Assembly (NCBI GenBank): GCA_023459215.1
Contig: JAEWVF010000061.1
Span: 25,937 to 89,936 of the forward strand
Reading direction: 5' to 3'
Source of the DNA: Chloroflexota bacterium
GTDB taxonomy: Bacteria > Chloroflexota > Anaerolineae > Anaerolineales > Villigracilaceae
Length of the DNA: 64,000 nucleotides
Shown here one piece after another: positions 1-8,416 of this stretch. Positions within the stretch are counted from its first letter, which is position 1; each line of letters starts with the position of its first letter. Both the position numbers and the translations under genes were made by a program. The notes under the pieces were generated by a model that saw only the letters and a program-made list of their open reading frames with translations, made no database searches and had not been told where the DNA came from.

Positions 1-404
1 CGACATGCTTGATTGATGGTTGGACGAGCCAATAAGGGCGATGAGAAAAAGATGGCAACCGAAAGTCCCGAAATCCAAAGCCATCTCTGCATTTGTTTAT
101 TCCCGGCGGATGACCGAATAAAACGAATACTCATAATGAGCCATACAATGATGGATACGGGAGTCATAATTAACGATGCGAGATAAAGCAGGATACCTGG
201 AGAAACAAAACCTGGGAAAGTGTAGATCGTGAAGAACATGGTAAAAACAGTAAGGGCAACCAGCATAACCAGAGTTCTTTTTACAGCATCAATCGAGTGG
301 GCTTTGATGTGAACTGAGAGAAAAGCAATCAATACCCAGCCGGTAATGCCAACCGCCAAGGCTAGAAGGAAAGTAAGTACAAAAAGCATGTAATTTGGAG
401 CCAT
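1..404 (-). CDS. Multi-pass membrane protein, C-terminus cut by window edge
   Basis: Reading the minus strand from an ATG at 404 gives about 134 residues with no stop before the window edge. The sequence opens MAPNYMLFVLTFLLALAVG and contains at least four hydrophobic segments separated by short basic or polar loops (VKRTL, RFIRSSAGNKQMQRW). An AAGGA sequence about 10 nt upstream supports this start, although the frame stays open further upstream. I do not recognise the family and propose no function beyond an integral membrane protein. Confidence 0.55.
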   Translation of the reverse strand, partial: MAPNYMLFVLTFLLALAVGITGWVLIAFLSVHIKAHSIDAVKRTLVMLVALTVFTMFFTIYTFPGFVSPGILLYLASLIMTPVSIIVWLIMSIRFIRSSAGNKQMQRWLWISGLSVAIFFSSPLLARPTINQAC

Positions 405-709
405 TGCAACAAAATCCTTGATATTAGCGCCGCCCAACGAGACTGCCGAAAACCCTTTTCGTGGAGCGAAACTGCCCGGAAGGTGCTCAACAGTTCGCTT
501 TCAGCCCAACCGTTGAGGCGGGATGCGGCGATACTACCACAAATCGCGGCAGCCAGCCGGGGAATCTGATCAACCGCAGTTCAAAACCTGCACCAAAAAA
601 AAGGCCGGGCATCTTTTTCAATGCGATGCCTGTTTCATTCACTTTTTTGCTCATCCCTTGCGAAGCACCCCTCTGGGGTTGACACTGCTGTTATTCGGTG
701 GGCACGGGT
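405..709. other. Intergenic stretch, no supported gene
   Basis: About 300 bases between two minus-strand genes. Short open frames exist on both strands but lack ribosome binding sites and family resemblance. A small hairpin, ACCCC-TCT-GGGGT at 67-79 of the seventh hundred (667-679), follows the nuclease-like gene but has no T-run. A long 5' leader for the membrane protein at 1-404 is possible. Confidence 0.4.
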
Positions 710-1597
710 TTAGTACATAAGATCTGCTTGTTCAAACCACCCGAATGCAGAGCGGACATCATTGGCAATTTCTGGAGATATTGCAAGAATATTAATAGCC
801 GTTCCAGATTTTTGATCTTCTTTACCAAGTGCTACAAAGTGAAGATTGTTCTGAAGATGATCATGGAAAAAACCAGCAAACTGTGCTGATGGTATTTTAA
901 TACCCAAAAATAAAATGACACCTTGTATATAAGCTGATGTAGATGCTGGAAGAAATTTATCAAACGAACTTTTAAATAACATGTTGAAATCAGTATTAGG
1001 TTCGCCATTAATTTGGGAGCTATCTCCTTGTATTTTAGAAGTTGACTGAATTCGTGTTAACTCCTGTGCTGATTGCCCTGGCCTATTTTTGACTTCGAGC
1101 AAAAATTTTCTATTTTCTTTTGTTTGCAATACCCAGTCAATCCGACTTGAGCCAACTCCCAACCCATCTTGTTCATATGAAAGGCTATAATCTTGATTTA
1201 CATTAGCAACAGCCAATGCTTCTACAATTCCATCAAAATGCTTTCCAGGTTTTTCAAGTTGATTCCACCAAGAACTACCCGGTCGGCGTTGAGTCTGGGT
1301 AAGACTTCGTTCTGCTACTAAGGTTGCACGCACAAGACTGATAACAAGAGGTGCTTGATAGGGAACACCAAATCCTTTTGAATTTCCACTTAGGTGAAAT
1401 GGTTTCCCATATTCATAACGCCACTCTTCACCCAACTTGAATTTTTTAGCCGGTGCAAACCTTACTTTTTGAGGAAGCATCTTAAATAAACGTTCAGCAT
1501 CTGTATTGCTAACGCCTAGGCTAGCAGCCTCCTTGATGAAAACATCAATAAGTTGAGCTTCATCAGCCACAAAATACGCAGGGAACAGAGAATTCAT
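710..1597 (-). CDS. PD-(D/E)XK nuclease-like protein
   Basis: A 295-residue protein starting MNSLFPAYFV. The ATG at 1597 is preferred over an upstream TTG at 1624 because AAGG lies 8 nt before it. The middle carries a pattern typical of the PD-(D/E)XK fold: IDWVL (Asp154), then FLLEVKN (Glu168, Lys170), spaced as a D-x13-E-x-K catalytic core. The family includes restriction enzymes, repair nucleases and defence effectors. The second half has a long polar stretch and no second recognisable domain. The gene is clearly richer in A+T than genes after 2.6 kb, which suggests acquisition. No methylase or helicase partner is adjacent. Its target, and even its nuclease activity, are inference. Confidence 0.5.
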   Translation of the reverse strand: MNSLFPAYFVADEAQLIDVFIKEAASLGVSNTDAERLFKMLPQKVRFAPAKKFKLGEEWRYEYGKPFHLSGNSKGFGVPYQAPLVISLVRATLVAERSLTQTQRRPGSSWWNQLEKPGKHFDGIVEALAVANVNQDYSLSYEQDGLGVGSSRIDWVLQTKENRKFLLEVKNRPGQSAQELTRIQSTSKIQGDSSQINGEPNTDFNMLFKSSFDKFLPASTSAYIQGVILFLGIKIPSAQFAGFFHDHLQNNLHFVALGKEDQKSGTAINILAISPEIANDVRSAFGWFEQADLMY

Positions 1598-1796
1598 ATT
1601 ACTTACCTTGTATAATGCACCCAATTATTTTTTAAACCAGCCGATGGCTTGTTAAACACCAGCATGGGTGTATATCAGTGTAAACGCTTTTAGATTGCAA
1701 AACCAACCCCACTACTATAGCAAAAAACCGCCGCGCCGGTCAACTCACTCATCCTTGACACTATTACTAATCGGCAGCCCACTTTTTCATCTGGAG

Positions 1797-2528
1797 CTAT
1801 TTTTCCACATAGAATGTTTCAACTGCATGCCCGAATACTGTTTGTTCAGATAATCCGATTTCGGGCACATCACAAGCGCTTCCACCCACAAAACTAAAAG
1901 TGTAAATGACCTTACGCTCCGGAATGAAAACAAATATCAACTCCCAACTTTCAATGGCTTCACCCAGCTTATATTTCACTATAATTGCAGGTTGGTGATT
2001 AATCTCAATTGCTTCTTGAGATTCGATCTTGACGGGCTCATCAAACTGTAAATTTTCCAGATAGAGTTTTACATGTTCATCGAGTGTTGCGCCAAGAGGT
2101 TGCCGAACATACACTTCGCTTTTTTCGCCAAAATCTGCTCCGTCTAAAGACTCGGTAGCTTTACATATCTCATTGTAGGGTTTCTCATCATATATTGACG
2201 GATATTCAAAAGAGATGCCGTAATTTCCACGGTATCTGGTCCAAGAGTTGGCCATATCCAAGATAGGCATGGGTGAATGAGTTACTCCAGGGATCAGCAG
2301 AGTTCCATCTTCAATTTTTTCGGTTCTCGCGGCAGATGGTGTGCGTGCTGCTGGCTGTACGCCCGGCTCATTGCTTGGCAATCTATCTGGAACCAAGGTT
2401 ATTGAGCCACTGTCACCCGATTGGCTCGCGCTACATGCGCTCGAAACCATCAGAACAACGATGATTATGATTGGAAAAATAAAATGTCGCAGTGTGTGCA
2501 TCGCTATTGTGGTGAACAGGCTACTCAT
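1797..2528 (-). CDS. Predicted lipoprotein, unknown function
   Basis: A 243-residue product read from ATG 2528, which has GGGGAG just upstream; a GTG at 2540 and an internal ATG (MHTLRHF) are alternatives. The N-terminus is a hydrophobic signal (FIFPIIIIVVLMVSSAC) ending in a lipobox with Cys, so the mature protein should be lipid-anchored outside the membrane. A Ser/Pro/Thr-rich linker follows. The C-terminal part (about residues 100-243) contains YRGNYGISFEYPS and paired cysteines, as in small extracytoplasmic beta-rich domains. The family is not recognised. Like its neighbour at 710 it is A+T-rich. Confidence 0.6.
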   Translation of the reverse strand: MSSLFTTIAMHTLRHFIFPIIIIVVLMVSSACSASQSGDSGSITLVPDRLPSNEPGVQPAARTPSAARTEKIEDGTLLIPGVTHSPMPILDMANSWTRYRGNYGISFEYPSIYDEKPYNEICKATESLDGADFGEKSEVYVRQPLGATLDEHVKLYLENLQFDEPVKIESQEAIEINHQPAIIVKYKLGEAIESWELIFVFIPERKVIYTFSFVGGSACDVPEIGLSEQTVFGHAVETFYVEK

Positions 2529-2645
2529 TTTTCTCCCCACCCCTTTGCAAATTTCCAGGCTGCGGGCAGTTATCGATTAAAATGACAATCGTAATCGCTT
2601 TTTAGTGTAGCACAAATCCCGCAAAACATCCCCCAGGAGCGCCCC

Positions 2646-3218
2646 ATGCCCAAAGCCATCCTTTCCGTCCACGATAAAACCGGTATCCTCGATTTCGCCC
2701 GCGGTCTGGCCGCGCTCGGCTGGCAACTGCTGGCCTCGGGCGGCACCGCCAAACTGCTGCGCGAAAACGGCCTGCCCGTCAGCGAAGTGGCCGAGTACAC
2801 CCAATCGCCTGAAATCCTGGGCGGACGGGTCAAAACCCTGCACCCGGCCATCCACGGCGGCCTGCTGGCCCGCCCGACCGAAACCGACCACCAGCAACTG
2901 CTCGACCTGGGCTGGGATTTCATCGACCTGGTGGCCGTCAACCTGTACCCCTTCGAAGAAACCATCGCCAAACCGGGCGTAAGCTATGCCGAAGTCATCG
3001 AAAACATCGACATCGGCGGCGTGACCCTGATCCGCGCCGCGGCCAAAAACCACGAGCGCGTTACCCTGGTCTGCGACCCGGCCGATTACGGCCAGGTGCT
3101 GGCCGGCCTGCAAAGCGGCGCAATCCCCTTCGAGACCCGCAAAAAACTCGCGGTGAAGGGCTTTGCCTGCACCGCGCATTATGATCAATTAATTTCGTCC
3201 TACCTGGGCAAAAGCTGA
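2646..3218 (+). CDS. purH: Stand-alone IMP cyclohydrolase (PurH N-terminal domain)
   Basis: A 190-residue protein matching only the MGS-like IMP cyclohydrolase domain of bifunctional PurH, which closes FAICAR to IMP in the last step of purine synthesis. It has SVHDKTGILDFARGL, LASGGTAKLL, GRVKTLHPAIHGGLLAR, VAVNLYPFE and NIDIGGVTLIRAAAKN, so the usual active-site Lys, Tyr, Asp and Lys positions are present. Complete PurH is about 520 residues with a C-terminal AICAR transformylase domain. Here the frame ends cleanly after the cyclohydrolase domain, and the following DNA encodes an opposite-strand gene. AGGAG lies 6 nt before the ATG. The transformylase must be encoded elsewhere. The last 19 bases overlap the end of the convergent gene. 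Confidence 0.85.
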   Translation: MPKAILSVHDKTGILDFARGLAALGWQLLASGGTAKLLRENGLPVSEVAEYTQSPEILGGRVKTLHPAIHGGLLARPTETDHQQLLDLGWDFIDLVAVNLYPFEETIAKPGVSYAEVIENIDIGGVTLIRAAAKNHERVTLVCDPADYGQVLAGLQSGAIPFETRKKLAVKGFACTAHYDQLISSYLGKS

Positions 3219-3829
3219 GATTTCGGCCTTTCCAGCTCGAAAAACGAATCGACCCGGCAGTAAACGTTCCCGGCCAGTTTGCCGAGCGGACGCAGCGCTG
3301 CCGGGTCGATTTTGTCCTCGCCCAGCAAAACCGTCTCGTCCAGGTGGATATAAACCACCTCGCCCAGGACGACCGAGCCGCCGCCCGGCTCGCGGCTGAC
3401 CTCGTGGATGTGGCTGACCCGGCACTCGAAGCGAATGCGGCTGGCTGCCACTCCCGGCGGGCGGACGACCGTTGAAGCCGCCTTTTGCAACCCGGCAGCG
3501 GCGAACTCATCCACCCCGCGCGGGAACTCAGTCGAACTGAGATTCATCGCCTCGGCCAGGTCCGCGCTAACGATGTTGACCACGAATTCGCCCGTCTCGC
3601 GCACATTGCGCAGGCTGTCCTTCTCGCCCCGGCCCGTGCCGCGTACCATCGGGCAGAACAAAACCGTCGGCGGGTTGGCGCAGACCATGTTGAAGAACGA
3701 AAACGGCGCCAGGTTGGCGACCCCGTCCGCATCCAGGCTCGAAATCCAGCCAATCGGGCGCGGGACAATCGCCCCGCTCAACAGCTTGTAGAGCGAATTC
3801 CAGGGCAGGCCGTCCGGGGAAATCTCCAT
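3200..3829 (-). CDS. Flavin reductase-like FMN-binding protein
   Basis: A 209-residue protein of the flavin reductase-like (DIM6/NTAB, FMN-binding split barrel) family. The N-terminal part shows LLSGAIVPRPIGWISSLDADG, NLAPFSFFNMVCANPPTV and TGEFVVNIVSADLAEAMN, and the C-terminal part has LGEVVYIHLDE. Such proteins bind FMN and either reduce flavin for a partner oxygenase or act alone on small substrates. The ATG at 3829 overlaps the stop of the upstream serine hydrolase by one base (TGATG), so translation is probably coupled. AAGGTGG precedes it. The start is taken here because upstream residues in this frame belong to the neighbour. The gene ends 19 bases inside the convergent IMP cyclohydrolase gene. 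Confidence 0.8.
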   Translation of the reverse strand: MEISPDGLPWNSLYKLLSGAIVPRPIGWISSLDADGVANLAPFSFFNMVCANPPTVLFCPMVRGTGRGEKDSLRNVRETGEFVVNIVSADLAEAMNLSSTEFPRGVDEFAAAGLQKAASTVVRPPGVAASRIRFECRVSHIHEVSREPGGGSVVLGEVVYIHLDETVLLGEDKIDPAALRPLGKLAGNVYCRVDSFFELERPKSQLLPR

Positions 3830-5190
3830 CAAGCCACCTTCGGGTGCAAACGCCCGCCGATGCGCATCAGGCTGACCTTGCCGTCGGCGTTGCGCAGGAA
3901 CTCGCACAGCGCCCCCTGGCGCGGCTCATCCAGGCCCACCAGGCGGTCGGCGGCGTAAAACGCCAGGCGCACATCCGGCTCGGGCGGGCCAGCCGGCGAA
4001 TCGGGGGTTGGGAAGCCGCCGCGCGGAATATCCTTGCGAACCAGATAGCCGTCGCTGGCCGTCAACTCGAAAGCCGAGAGCGGCAGTTCGTAGCGACCGC
4101 TATATTCGGCCAGTTCCTCGTCCGGTTTGCGGGTCGGGGTCGGGCTGGGGATGGCGGTTTCGAAATAGCTTTCCAGCGCCCACTTGAGCGCGTTATCGGT
4201 GATCAGGCCGCCCTCGTCGCTGTTGGTCAGCAGCGCAAGCGCAAAATCGGCCTGCGGGATGAAGTGCAAAACGGCCTGCTGACCGTGGGTGGCCCCGCCG
4301 TGACCGAAAATCTTCAGTTCGCCAGCCTGGCGGATGAACCAGGTCAGGCCCATTTTGCCGCGTCCGCCGGCATCGACCTGCTCGGCGCGCATGGCCTCGA
4401 GCGTTGCGCGTTGCATCAGCGCCTGGCCCTGGGCGGTGCTGCCGTCGCCCATGTGGAAGCGGGCATAGGTCAGCAGGTCGCGCACGGTGCTGACCACCCC
4501 GCCGACACAGTTCCCGGCCCGGCCAATCGCCCACGGACGCGCCACCTGCACCTTGCGGCCAATATTCTGGTGGCCGCTGACGAAGCGATGGGTGATCATG
4601 ACATCGTCCGGGTAGAAAAAGGTCAGCCCGAGGCCGAGCGGGGCAAAAATCATCTCGCGCGCGGCGCTTTCGTAGGGCTGGCCGGTCAGGACTTCGACGA
4701 TGCGCCCGGCGATGTTGAAACCGGCGTTGTTGTACGACCAGGCCTGTCCGAGCGGCGTCACCTGCGGCAGCTTGCGGATTTTCTTGACCATTTTTTGCAA
4801 GGCGTCGTCGCCGTTGCCGAAATCGTCGAAATAGTCGCCGATCCAGCCGCCGGTATGGGTCAGCAGGTGGCGGGTCGTCAGGCGTTTTTCCACTTCTGGG
4901 TCGGACATCTTGAATTTGGGCAAAATCTTGCGCACCGGGGTGTCCAGATCCAGTTTGCCGGCTTCCACCAGGCGCATCAGGATCGTGCCGGTGAAGGTTT
5001 TGCTGATCGACCCGACCTGGAACAGCGTATCGGGCGTCACCGGCAGGGGGTTTTCAACGCTGGTTTTGCCGAACCCGGCGCTGGATTCCTGGCCCTGGTG
5101 GTAAATGCCCAGCGCCGCGCCCGGCACCTTGAGCCGCTTCATCTCGCTGACGATTTTTGCGCAGATTGTCTCAAACTTCGTTTCAGCCAT
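3829..5190 (-). CDS. Beta-lactamase-family serine hydrolase
   Basis: A 453-residue enzyme of the class C beta-lactamase/esterase/D-peptidase fold. It has VGSISKTFTG, with the catalytic Ser61-x-x-Lys64 pair, a Tyr-x-Asn motif in SYNNAGFNIAG, and HGGATHG in place of the KTG box. No N-terminal signal peptide is seen, so a cytoplasmic location is likely. Residues about 350-453 form a separate C-terminal beta-rich domain (YSGRYELPLSAFELTASDG). GAGG lies 5 nt before the ATG. It is translationally coupled to the flavin reductase-like gene and sits downstream of homogentisate dioxygenase, but a role in that pathway is not evident. Substrate unknown. Confidence 0.8.
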   Translation of the reverse strand: MAETKFETICAKIVSEMKRLKVPGAALGIYHQGQESSAGFGKTSVENPLPVTPDTLFQVGSISKTFTGTILMRLVEAGKLDLDTPVRKILPKFKMSDPEVEKRLTTRHLLTHTGGWIGDYFDDFGNGDDALQKMVKKIRKLPQVTPLGQAWSYNNAGFNIAGRIVEVLTGQPYESAAREMIFAPLGLGLTFFYPDDVMITHRFVSGHQNIGRKVQVARPWAIGRAGNCVGGVVSTVRDLLTYARFHMGDGSTAQGQALMQRATLEAMRAEQVDAGGRGKMGLTWFIRQAGELKIFGHGGATHGQQAVLHFIPQADFALALLTNSDEGGLITDNALKWALESYFETAIPSPTPTRKPDEELAEYSGRYELPLSAFELTASDGYLVRKDIPRGGFPTPDSPAGPPEPDVRLAFYAADRLVGLDEPRQGALCEFLRNADGKVSLMRIGGRLHPKVA

Positions 5191-5229
5191 ATCGCCTCTA
5201 CTTTCTGGTCTCTACTTTCCGTCTCTATT

Positions 5230-6393
5230 CTACTCCCCGTCGCCTTCCAGCCAGGTATCCATGTATTCCGGTTTCTCGATGGTGAGCGCCTGGCGGGTCA
5301 GGTGCAGCGGATAAAAGGTATCGACCATGACCGCCAGTTCGGCGGTTTCTTTTTTGCCGATGGAGGCCTCGGTCATGCCCGGCTGCGGGCCGTGCGGCAG
5401 GCCGTATGGGTGCAGGGAAATGTCGGCGCGGTCGATGCCCTTGCGGCTCATGAAATTGCCTTCGGCGTAGTAAATCACCTCGTCCGAATTGACGTTGGAA
5501 TGGTTGTACGGGGCTGGGATGGCCTCGGGGTGATAATCGAACAGGCGCGGGACGAAGGAACAAACCACAAAGTTGTGGCCGTCAAAGGTCTGGTGAACCG
5601 GCGGCGGCTGGTGGACACGGCCCGTAATCGGTTCAAAGTCTTCGATGTTGAAAATCCAGGGGTACAGGTAGCCGTCCCAGCCAACCACGTCAAAAGGATG
5701 GTGGTCGAGGATATGCTGGCTCAGCCGGTCGCGGACTTTGATGCGCACTTCGTATTCGCCGCGCTCGGTGTGGGTTTCCAGGTTCTGCGGCAGGCGGATA
5801 TCGCGCTCACAGTAAGGCGCATGCTCGAGCAGTTGGCCGTAGGCGTTGCGGTAGCGTTTGGGCGGCTCGATCTGGCTGGGGTTTTCGATGGTGAAGAAGC
5901 GGCTGGGTTGGTCGAGGATCATCTGCCAGGTAACGCCGAAGGGGATGACGATGTAATCGCCGGGGCGAAAAGCGAGGCTGCCGAACTGGGTTTTGAGCGT
6001 CCCCCGGCCTTCGTGGACATACCAGGTTTCGTAGGCCTGGGCGTTGCGGTAGAAGTAGTCCATGCTCTTCACGGCAACGCTGACGCCCAGGATGACATCG
6101 TTGTTGCCCAGCAGCGGCGTCCGCGCGTTTAACGGGTCCCCGCCCGCGGGGAGTCCGCTGGTGCGAAAAGCGCGGTGACGGATCGGGCCAAAATCGATGT
6201 ATTCCGGTTTGGCGGAGCCTAAATCCGCCACCCGCAGCACCCTTGGCGGCAGGAAGTGGTGGTAAAGAATCGACTGGAGCGAAGAAAAGCCCTCCAGGCC
6301 CATCAGTTCTTCACGGTACAGTCCGCCATCCGGCTTGCGGAATTGGGTATGGCGCTTGTGCGGGATTTGTCCGAGCTTGTGATAAAAAGGCAT
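5230..6393 (-). CDS. hmgA: Homogentisate 1,2-dioxygenase
   Basis: A 387-residue protein recognisable as homogentisate 1,2-dioxygenase, which opens the ring of homogentisate to maleylacetoacetate using Fe(II) and O2. The C-terminal cupin core carries the iron ligands: HSNVNSDEVIYYAEG (His and Glu) and HPYGLPHGPQPG (His). Upstream are HHPFDVVGWDGYLYPWIFN and a conserved RPGDYIVIPFG turn. The length is at the short end for the family (about 380-445). AGGAG lies 7 nt before the ATG. It stands about 1.6 kb beyond the cupin/FAH/HPPD genes on the same strand, which together give most of the tyrosine catabolic route. Confidence 0.92.
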   Translation of the reverse strand: MPFYHKLGQIPHKRHTQFRKPDGGLYREELMGLEGFSSLQSILYHHFLPPRVLRVADLGSAKPEYIDFGPIRHRAFRTSGLPAGGDPLNARTPLLGNNDVILGVSVAVKSMDYFYRNAQAYETWYVHEGRGTLKTQFGSLAFRPGDYIVIPFGVTWQMILDQPSRFFTIENPSQIEPPKRYRNAYGQLLEHAPYCERDIRLPQNLETHTERGEYEVRIKVRDRLSQHILDHHPFDVVGWDGYLYPWIFNIEDFEPITGRVHQPPPVHQTFDGHNFVVCSFVPRLFDYHPEAIPAPYNHSNVNSDEVIYYAEGNFMSRKGIDRADISLHPYGLPHGPQPGMTEASIGKKETAELAVMVDTFYPLHLTRQALTIEKPEYMDTWLEGDGE

Positions 6394-6463
6394 GCGCTGC
6401 TCCTAACCTGGGTTTAGCGTTCCCTTGTCATTTCGACGAGCGACAGCGAAAATTAAGGGGATT

Positions 6464-6534
6464 TCACCACGAAGACACGGAGAACACCGAGAAAACCCCA
6501 AAAAAGCTCTTTGAACTCGGTGTCTCGGTGGTTC
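6464..6534. repeat. Degenerate inverted dispersed repeat
   Basis: The left arm CACCACGAAGACACGGAG (from 6464) and the right arm CTCGGTGTCTCGGTGGT (ending near 6532) are imperfect inverted copies. The flanking TCATTTCGACGAGCGACAGC at 6428-6447 resembles another small dispersed bacterial repeat. They lie between hmgA and a small hypothetical gene. The dispersed nature is inferred from general familiarity with such sequences; only one copy is seen here. Confidence 0.4.
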
Positions 6535-6537
6535 CAT

Positions 6538-6786
6538 TCAAAGCTCTTGCCCTTGATGTTCCAGCCAGACCCGAATCACTTTGTCGGCCTGTTCTTCGAG
6601 CATGCCGACGAGTTCCTCGTCGAGTTGGCTATCGTCAAAGGCAAATTCGGCCTCGCCGCACAAGCCGGTATAGGCCTGGAAAACCTGGCTGGCGCGAAAG
6701 GCCGCATCGGGTTTGCCCACAACCGCATCCAGCACGCGCCGCTTGGCAGTTGTCACACGTTTCCAAAGCCCGGTCTGGTCTGTCAT
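6538..6786 (-). CDS. Small hypothetical protein, acidic and helical
   Basis: An 82-residue protein from ATG 6786, preceded by GGGGAAC. It is charged and predicted helical (LDEELVGMLEEQADKVIRVWLEH), with one Cys and no signal peptide or membrane segment. It begins 19 bases after the lipoprotein gene at 6805 ends, on the same strand, and may be its last cistron. Family not recognised. Confidence 0.5.
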   Translation of the reverse strand: MTDQTGLWKRVTTAKRRVLDAVVGKPDAAFRASQVFQAYTGLCGEAEFAFDDSQLDEELVGMLEEQADKVIRVWLEHQGQEL

Positions 6787-6804
6787 AAGTTCCCCAAAAC
6801 ACGC

Positions 6805-7704
6805 TTATGGCGCAACTTGAATCGATTGGATCAAGGCGTCCAGCGTGGTCAGGGTCGGGCTGAAGACATCCGGGCTGGCAGCGTTCAGCAAAGCGCTGGT
6901 TGTATCGTAATAAACGCCCATTTCCGCCTCGACATCCGCGCCTGAAAAACCGGGATAAACCGGGAATTCGGCGCTGGCGGGCAGGCTGCCTTCCTGGTCA
7001 TCGGCCTGCAAACCCGGATGCGTGACCGGCAGGATGGCGATCAGGTAGTACTGCCCATCCGCCGAAAGGCCCTGGAAGTGATAGAACAGCTCGTCGTTGT
7101 TCACCGGGGCGTAGTACTGGCCGAAGACCGTCAACGCGCGCACCCCGGCGCCATTGAGAAAATCGACCGTGGCAATATTGGCGGCAAAAACCGCGCCGGC
7201 GTTGAAAAAATGGATGCCGGGCAAATCCGCTTTATCAAACAGGCCGGCGGGGTTATCCAGGATAGCCCGAACCTCGTTGATGTTCTCGGCCACATACGGC
7301 TGCAAGGCCACCAGGTCGATGACCGGGAAAACGTACAGGCGCGGACGGTGGAACTTTTCACCCAGGGTATAACCCGTAAAGCCAATTTCGACATGGCCGG
7401 GGGTCACTTCCCAGGGGGCTATCTCCTCGCCGCTCTGGGCCGGCATAAGCTGGCATTCGATATCGGCGGCCAGCCCTTGCGGGATAACCAACTGCACCTT
7501 GTCACAACTGCGCGCCAGCCCTGGGATGGGAGTAGGCGCCTCGGTAGCCGGTACTGCTTCCGTGGCCGGCTCGGCCAGCGGCGGCTCATCAACCGGCGGA
7601 ACGGTAACGGTGCTTGCGCCCGCCTGTGGGGGCGAAACCACCCCAAAATTACAGGCCAGGCTGGCCAGCACAAACAGGATCAGGATTAAATTGATGCGCT
7701 TCAT
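6805..7704 (-). CDS. Predicted lipoprotein, unknown function
   Basis: A 299-residue protein from ATG 7704, chosen over an upstream in-frame TTG because GGAGG lies 6 nt before it. MKRINLILILFVLASLAC is a lipoprotein signal with a LASLAC lipobox. A Pro/Thr/Glu-rich linker (PATEAVPATEAPTPIPG) follows, then an extracytoplasmic domain of about 230 residues without a family I recognise (VEIGFTGYTLGEKFHRPRLY; FYHFQGLSADGQYYLIAIL). It probably sits on the outer face of the membrane. Upstream lies a dispersed repeat, then the cupin gene. Confidence 0.65.
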   Translation of the reverse strand: MKRINLILILFVLASLACNFGVVSPPQAGASTVTVPPVDEPPLAEPATEAVPATEAPTPIPGLARSCDKVQLVIPQGLAADIECQLMPAQSGEEIAPWEVTPGHVEIGFTGYTLGEKFHRPRLYVFPVIDLVALQPYVAENINEVRAILDNPAGLFDKADLPGIHFFNAGAVFAANIATVDFLNGAGVRALTVFGQYYAPVNNDELFYHFQGLSADGQYYLIAILPVTHPGLQADDQEGSLPASAEFPVYPGFSGADVEAEMGVYYDTTSALLNAASPDVFSPTLTTLDALIQSIQVAP

Positions 7705-7753
7705 GGTTGCCTCCAATAAACCTCTTGCAAAAGCAATAATTGGTTTGACAAAG

Positions 7754-7863
7754 TCCTTCGACTGCGCTTTTTTGCATAAAGTATTGCTGTCCTGAGCGGA
7801 GGGCGAAGCGCCCTGAGTTTATCGAAGGGTTGCGTAGCCCGTAGTCGAAGGATGCTCCGCTCA
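7754..7863. repeat. Dispersed inverted repeat, CTGAGCGGA/GTCGAAGG type, copy 1
   Basis: TCCTTCGACT (7754-7763) pairs with AGTCGAAGGA (7843-7852), TGAGCGGA (7793-7800) pairs with TCCGCTCA (7856-7863), and GGGCG-AAG-CGCCC (7801-7813) forms an inner hairpin. A related element lies at 38252-38343. It has no coding capacity and looks like a non-autonomous intergenic repeat. Confidence 0.6.
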
Positions 7864-7996
7864 CCTGTGCCGGCGGCACTGGCGCAGGCAGGACTTGTGA
7901 TAGCACTTATACAAGAAGTTTAATATGGAAAAGAATTACACAACAGACTCATCCCGGGTGGCCAGCCCCAATCAGCGCATCCACATCCAGGAGATG

Positions 7997-8401
7997 CTAG
8001 GCGGCCTGCGCCGGATCGTACAACACAACACTTTCCTGCTCGTTGGGGTCGTTGCGGGCCACAATCGCCACAACTTCTTCCGTTTCGCTCAAATTCATCG
8101 GCAGGTGCGGCACATTCGGCGGGATAAAAATAAAGTCGCCGGGGCCGTTGACCATTTCCTTCTTCAGCCCAACCCCATACAGGGTTTTGACGTTGCCCTT
8201 GATTACATAAATCACGGTTTCATAGCCGTTATGATAATGCGAAACCGCTTTGCCGCCGGGCGGAAAAACGACCATGTGCATACACAACACTTTTGAACCG
8301 GCGGTATGGGCAGAAATCCCTTCAAAGTTAACCAATTGCTGCTTGGAAAGGAAACTTTCGCCCGGACGAACCGTCACCATATCTTCATTGCTGACTGTCA
8401 T
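7997..8401 (-). CDS. Single-domain cupin protein
   Basis: A 134-residue single cupin. Motif 1 is GGKAVSHYHNGYETVIYVIKG, keeping two His and the Glu of the metal site. Motif 2 is PGDFIFIPPNVPHLPMN, with the third His. It therefore probably binds a divalent metal. GGAG precedes the ATG, and the start lies 15 bases after the FAH-family gene ends, so it is the third cistron after HPPD and FAH. A link to aromatic catabolism is inferred from position; its reaction is unknown. Confidence 0.75.
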   Translation of the reverse strand: MTVSNEDMVTVRPGESFLSKQQLVNFEGISAHTAGSKVLCMHMVVFPPGGKAVSHYHNGYETVIYVIKGNVKTLYGVGLKKEMVNGPGDFIFIPPNVPHLPMNLSETEEVVAIVARNDPNEQESVVLYDPAQAA

Positions 8402-8416
8402 TTTTTCTCCTTATTT

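Noticed and set aside
405..560. Structured RNA leader before the membrane protein at 1-404
   Set aside because: Several short inverted segments exist but no known riboswitch core or stable fold could be supported by eye.
461..889. Small plus-strand frames between the membrane protein and nuclease-like genes
   Set aside because: No ribosome binding site, no resemblance to known proteins, and partial overlap with the minus-strand gene.
3844..6132. 762-codon plus-strand frame opposite the serine hydrolase and hmgA
   Set aside because: Shadow of well-identified minus-strand genes; no ribosome binding site or family resemblance.
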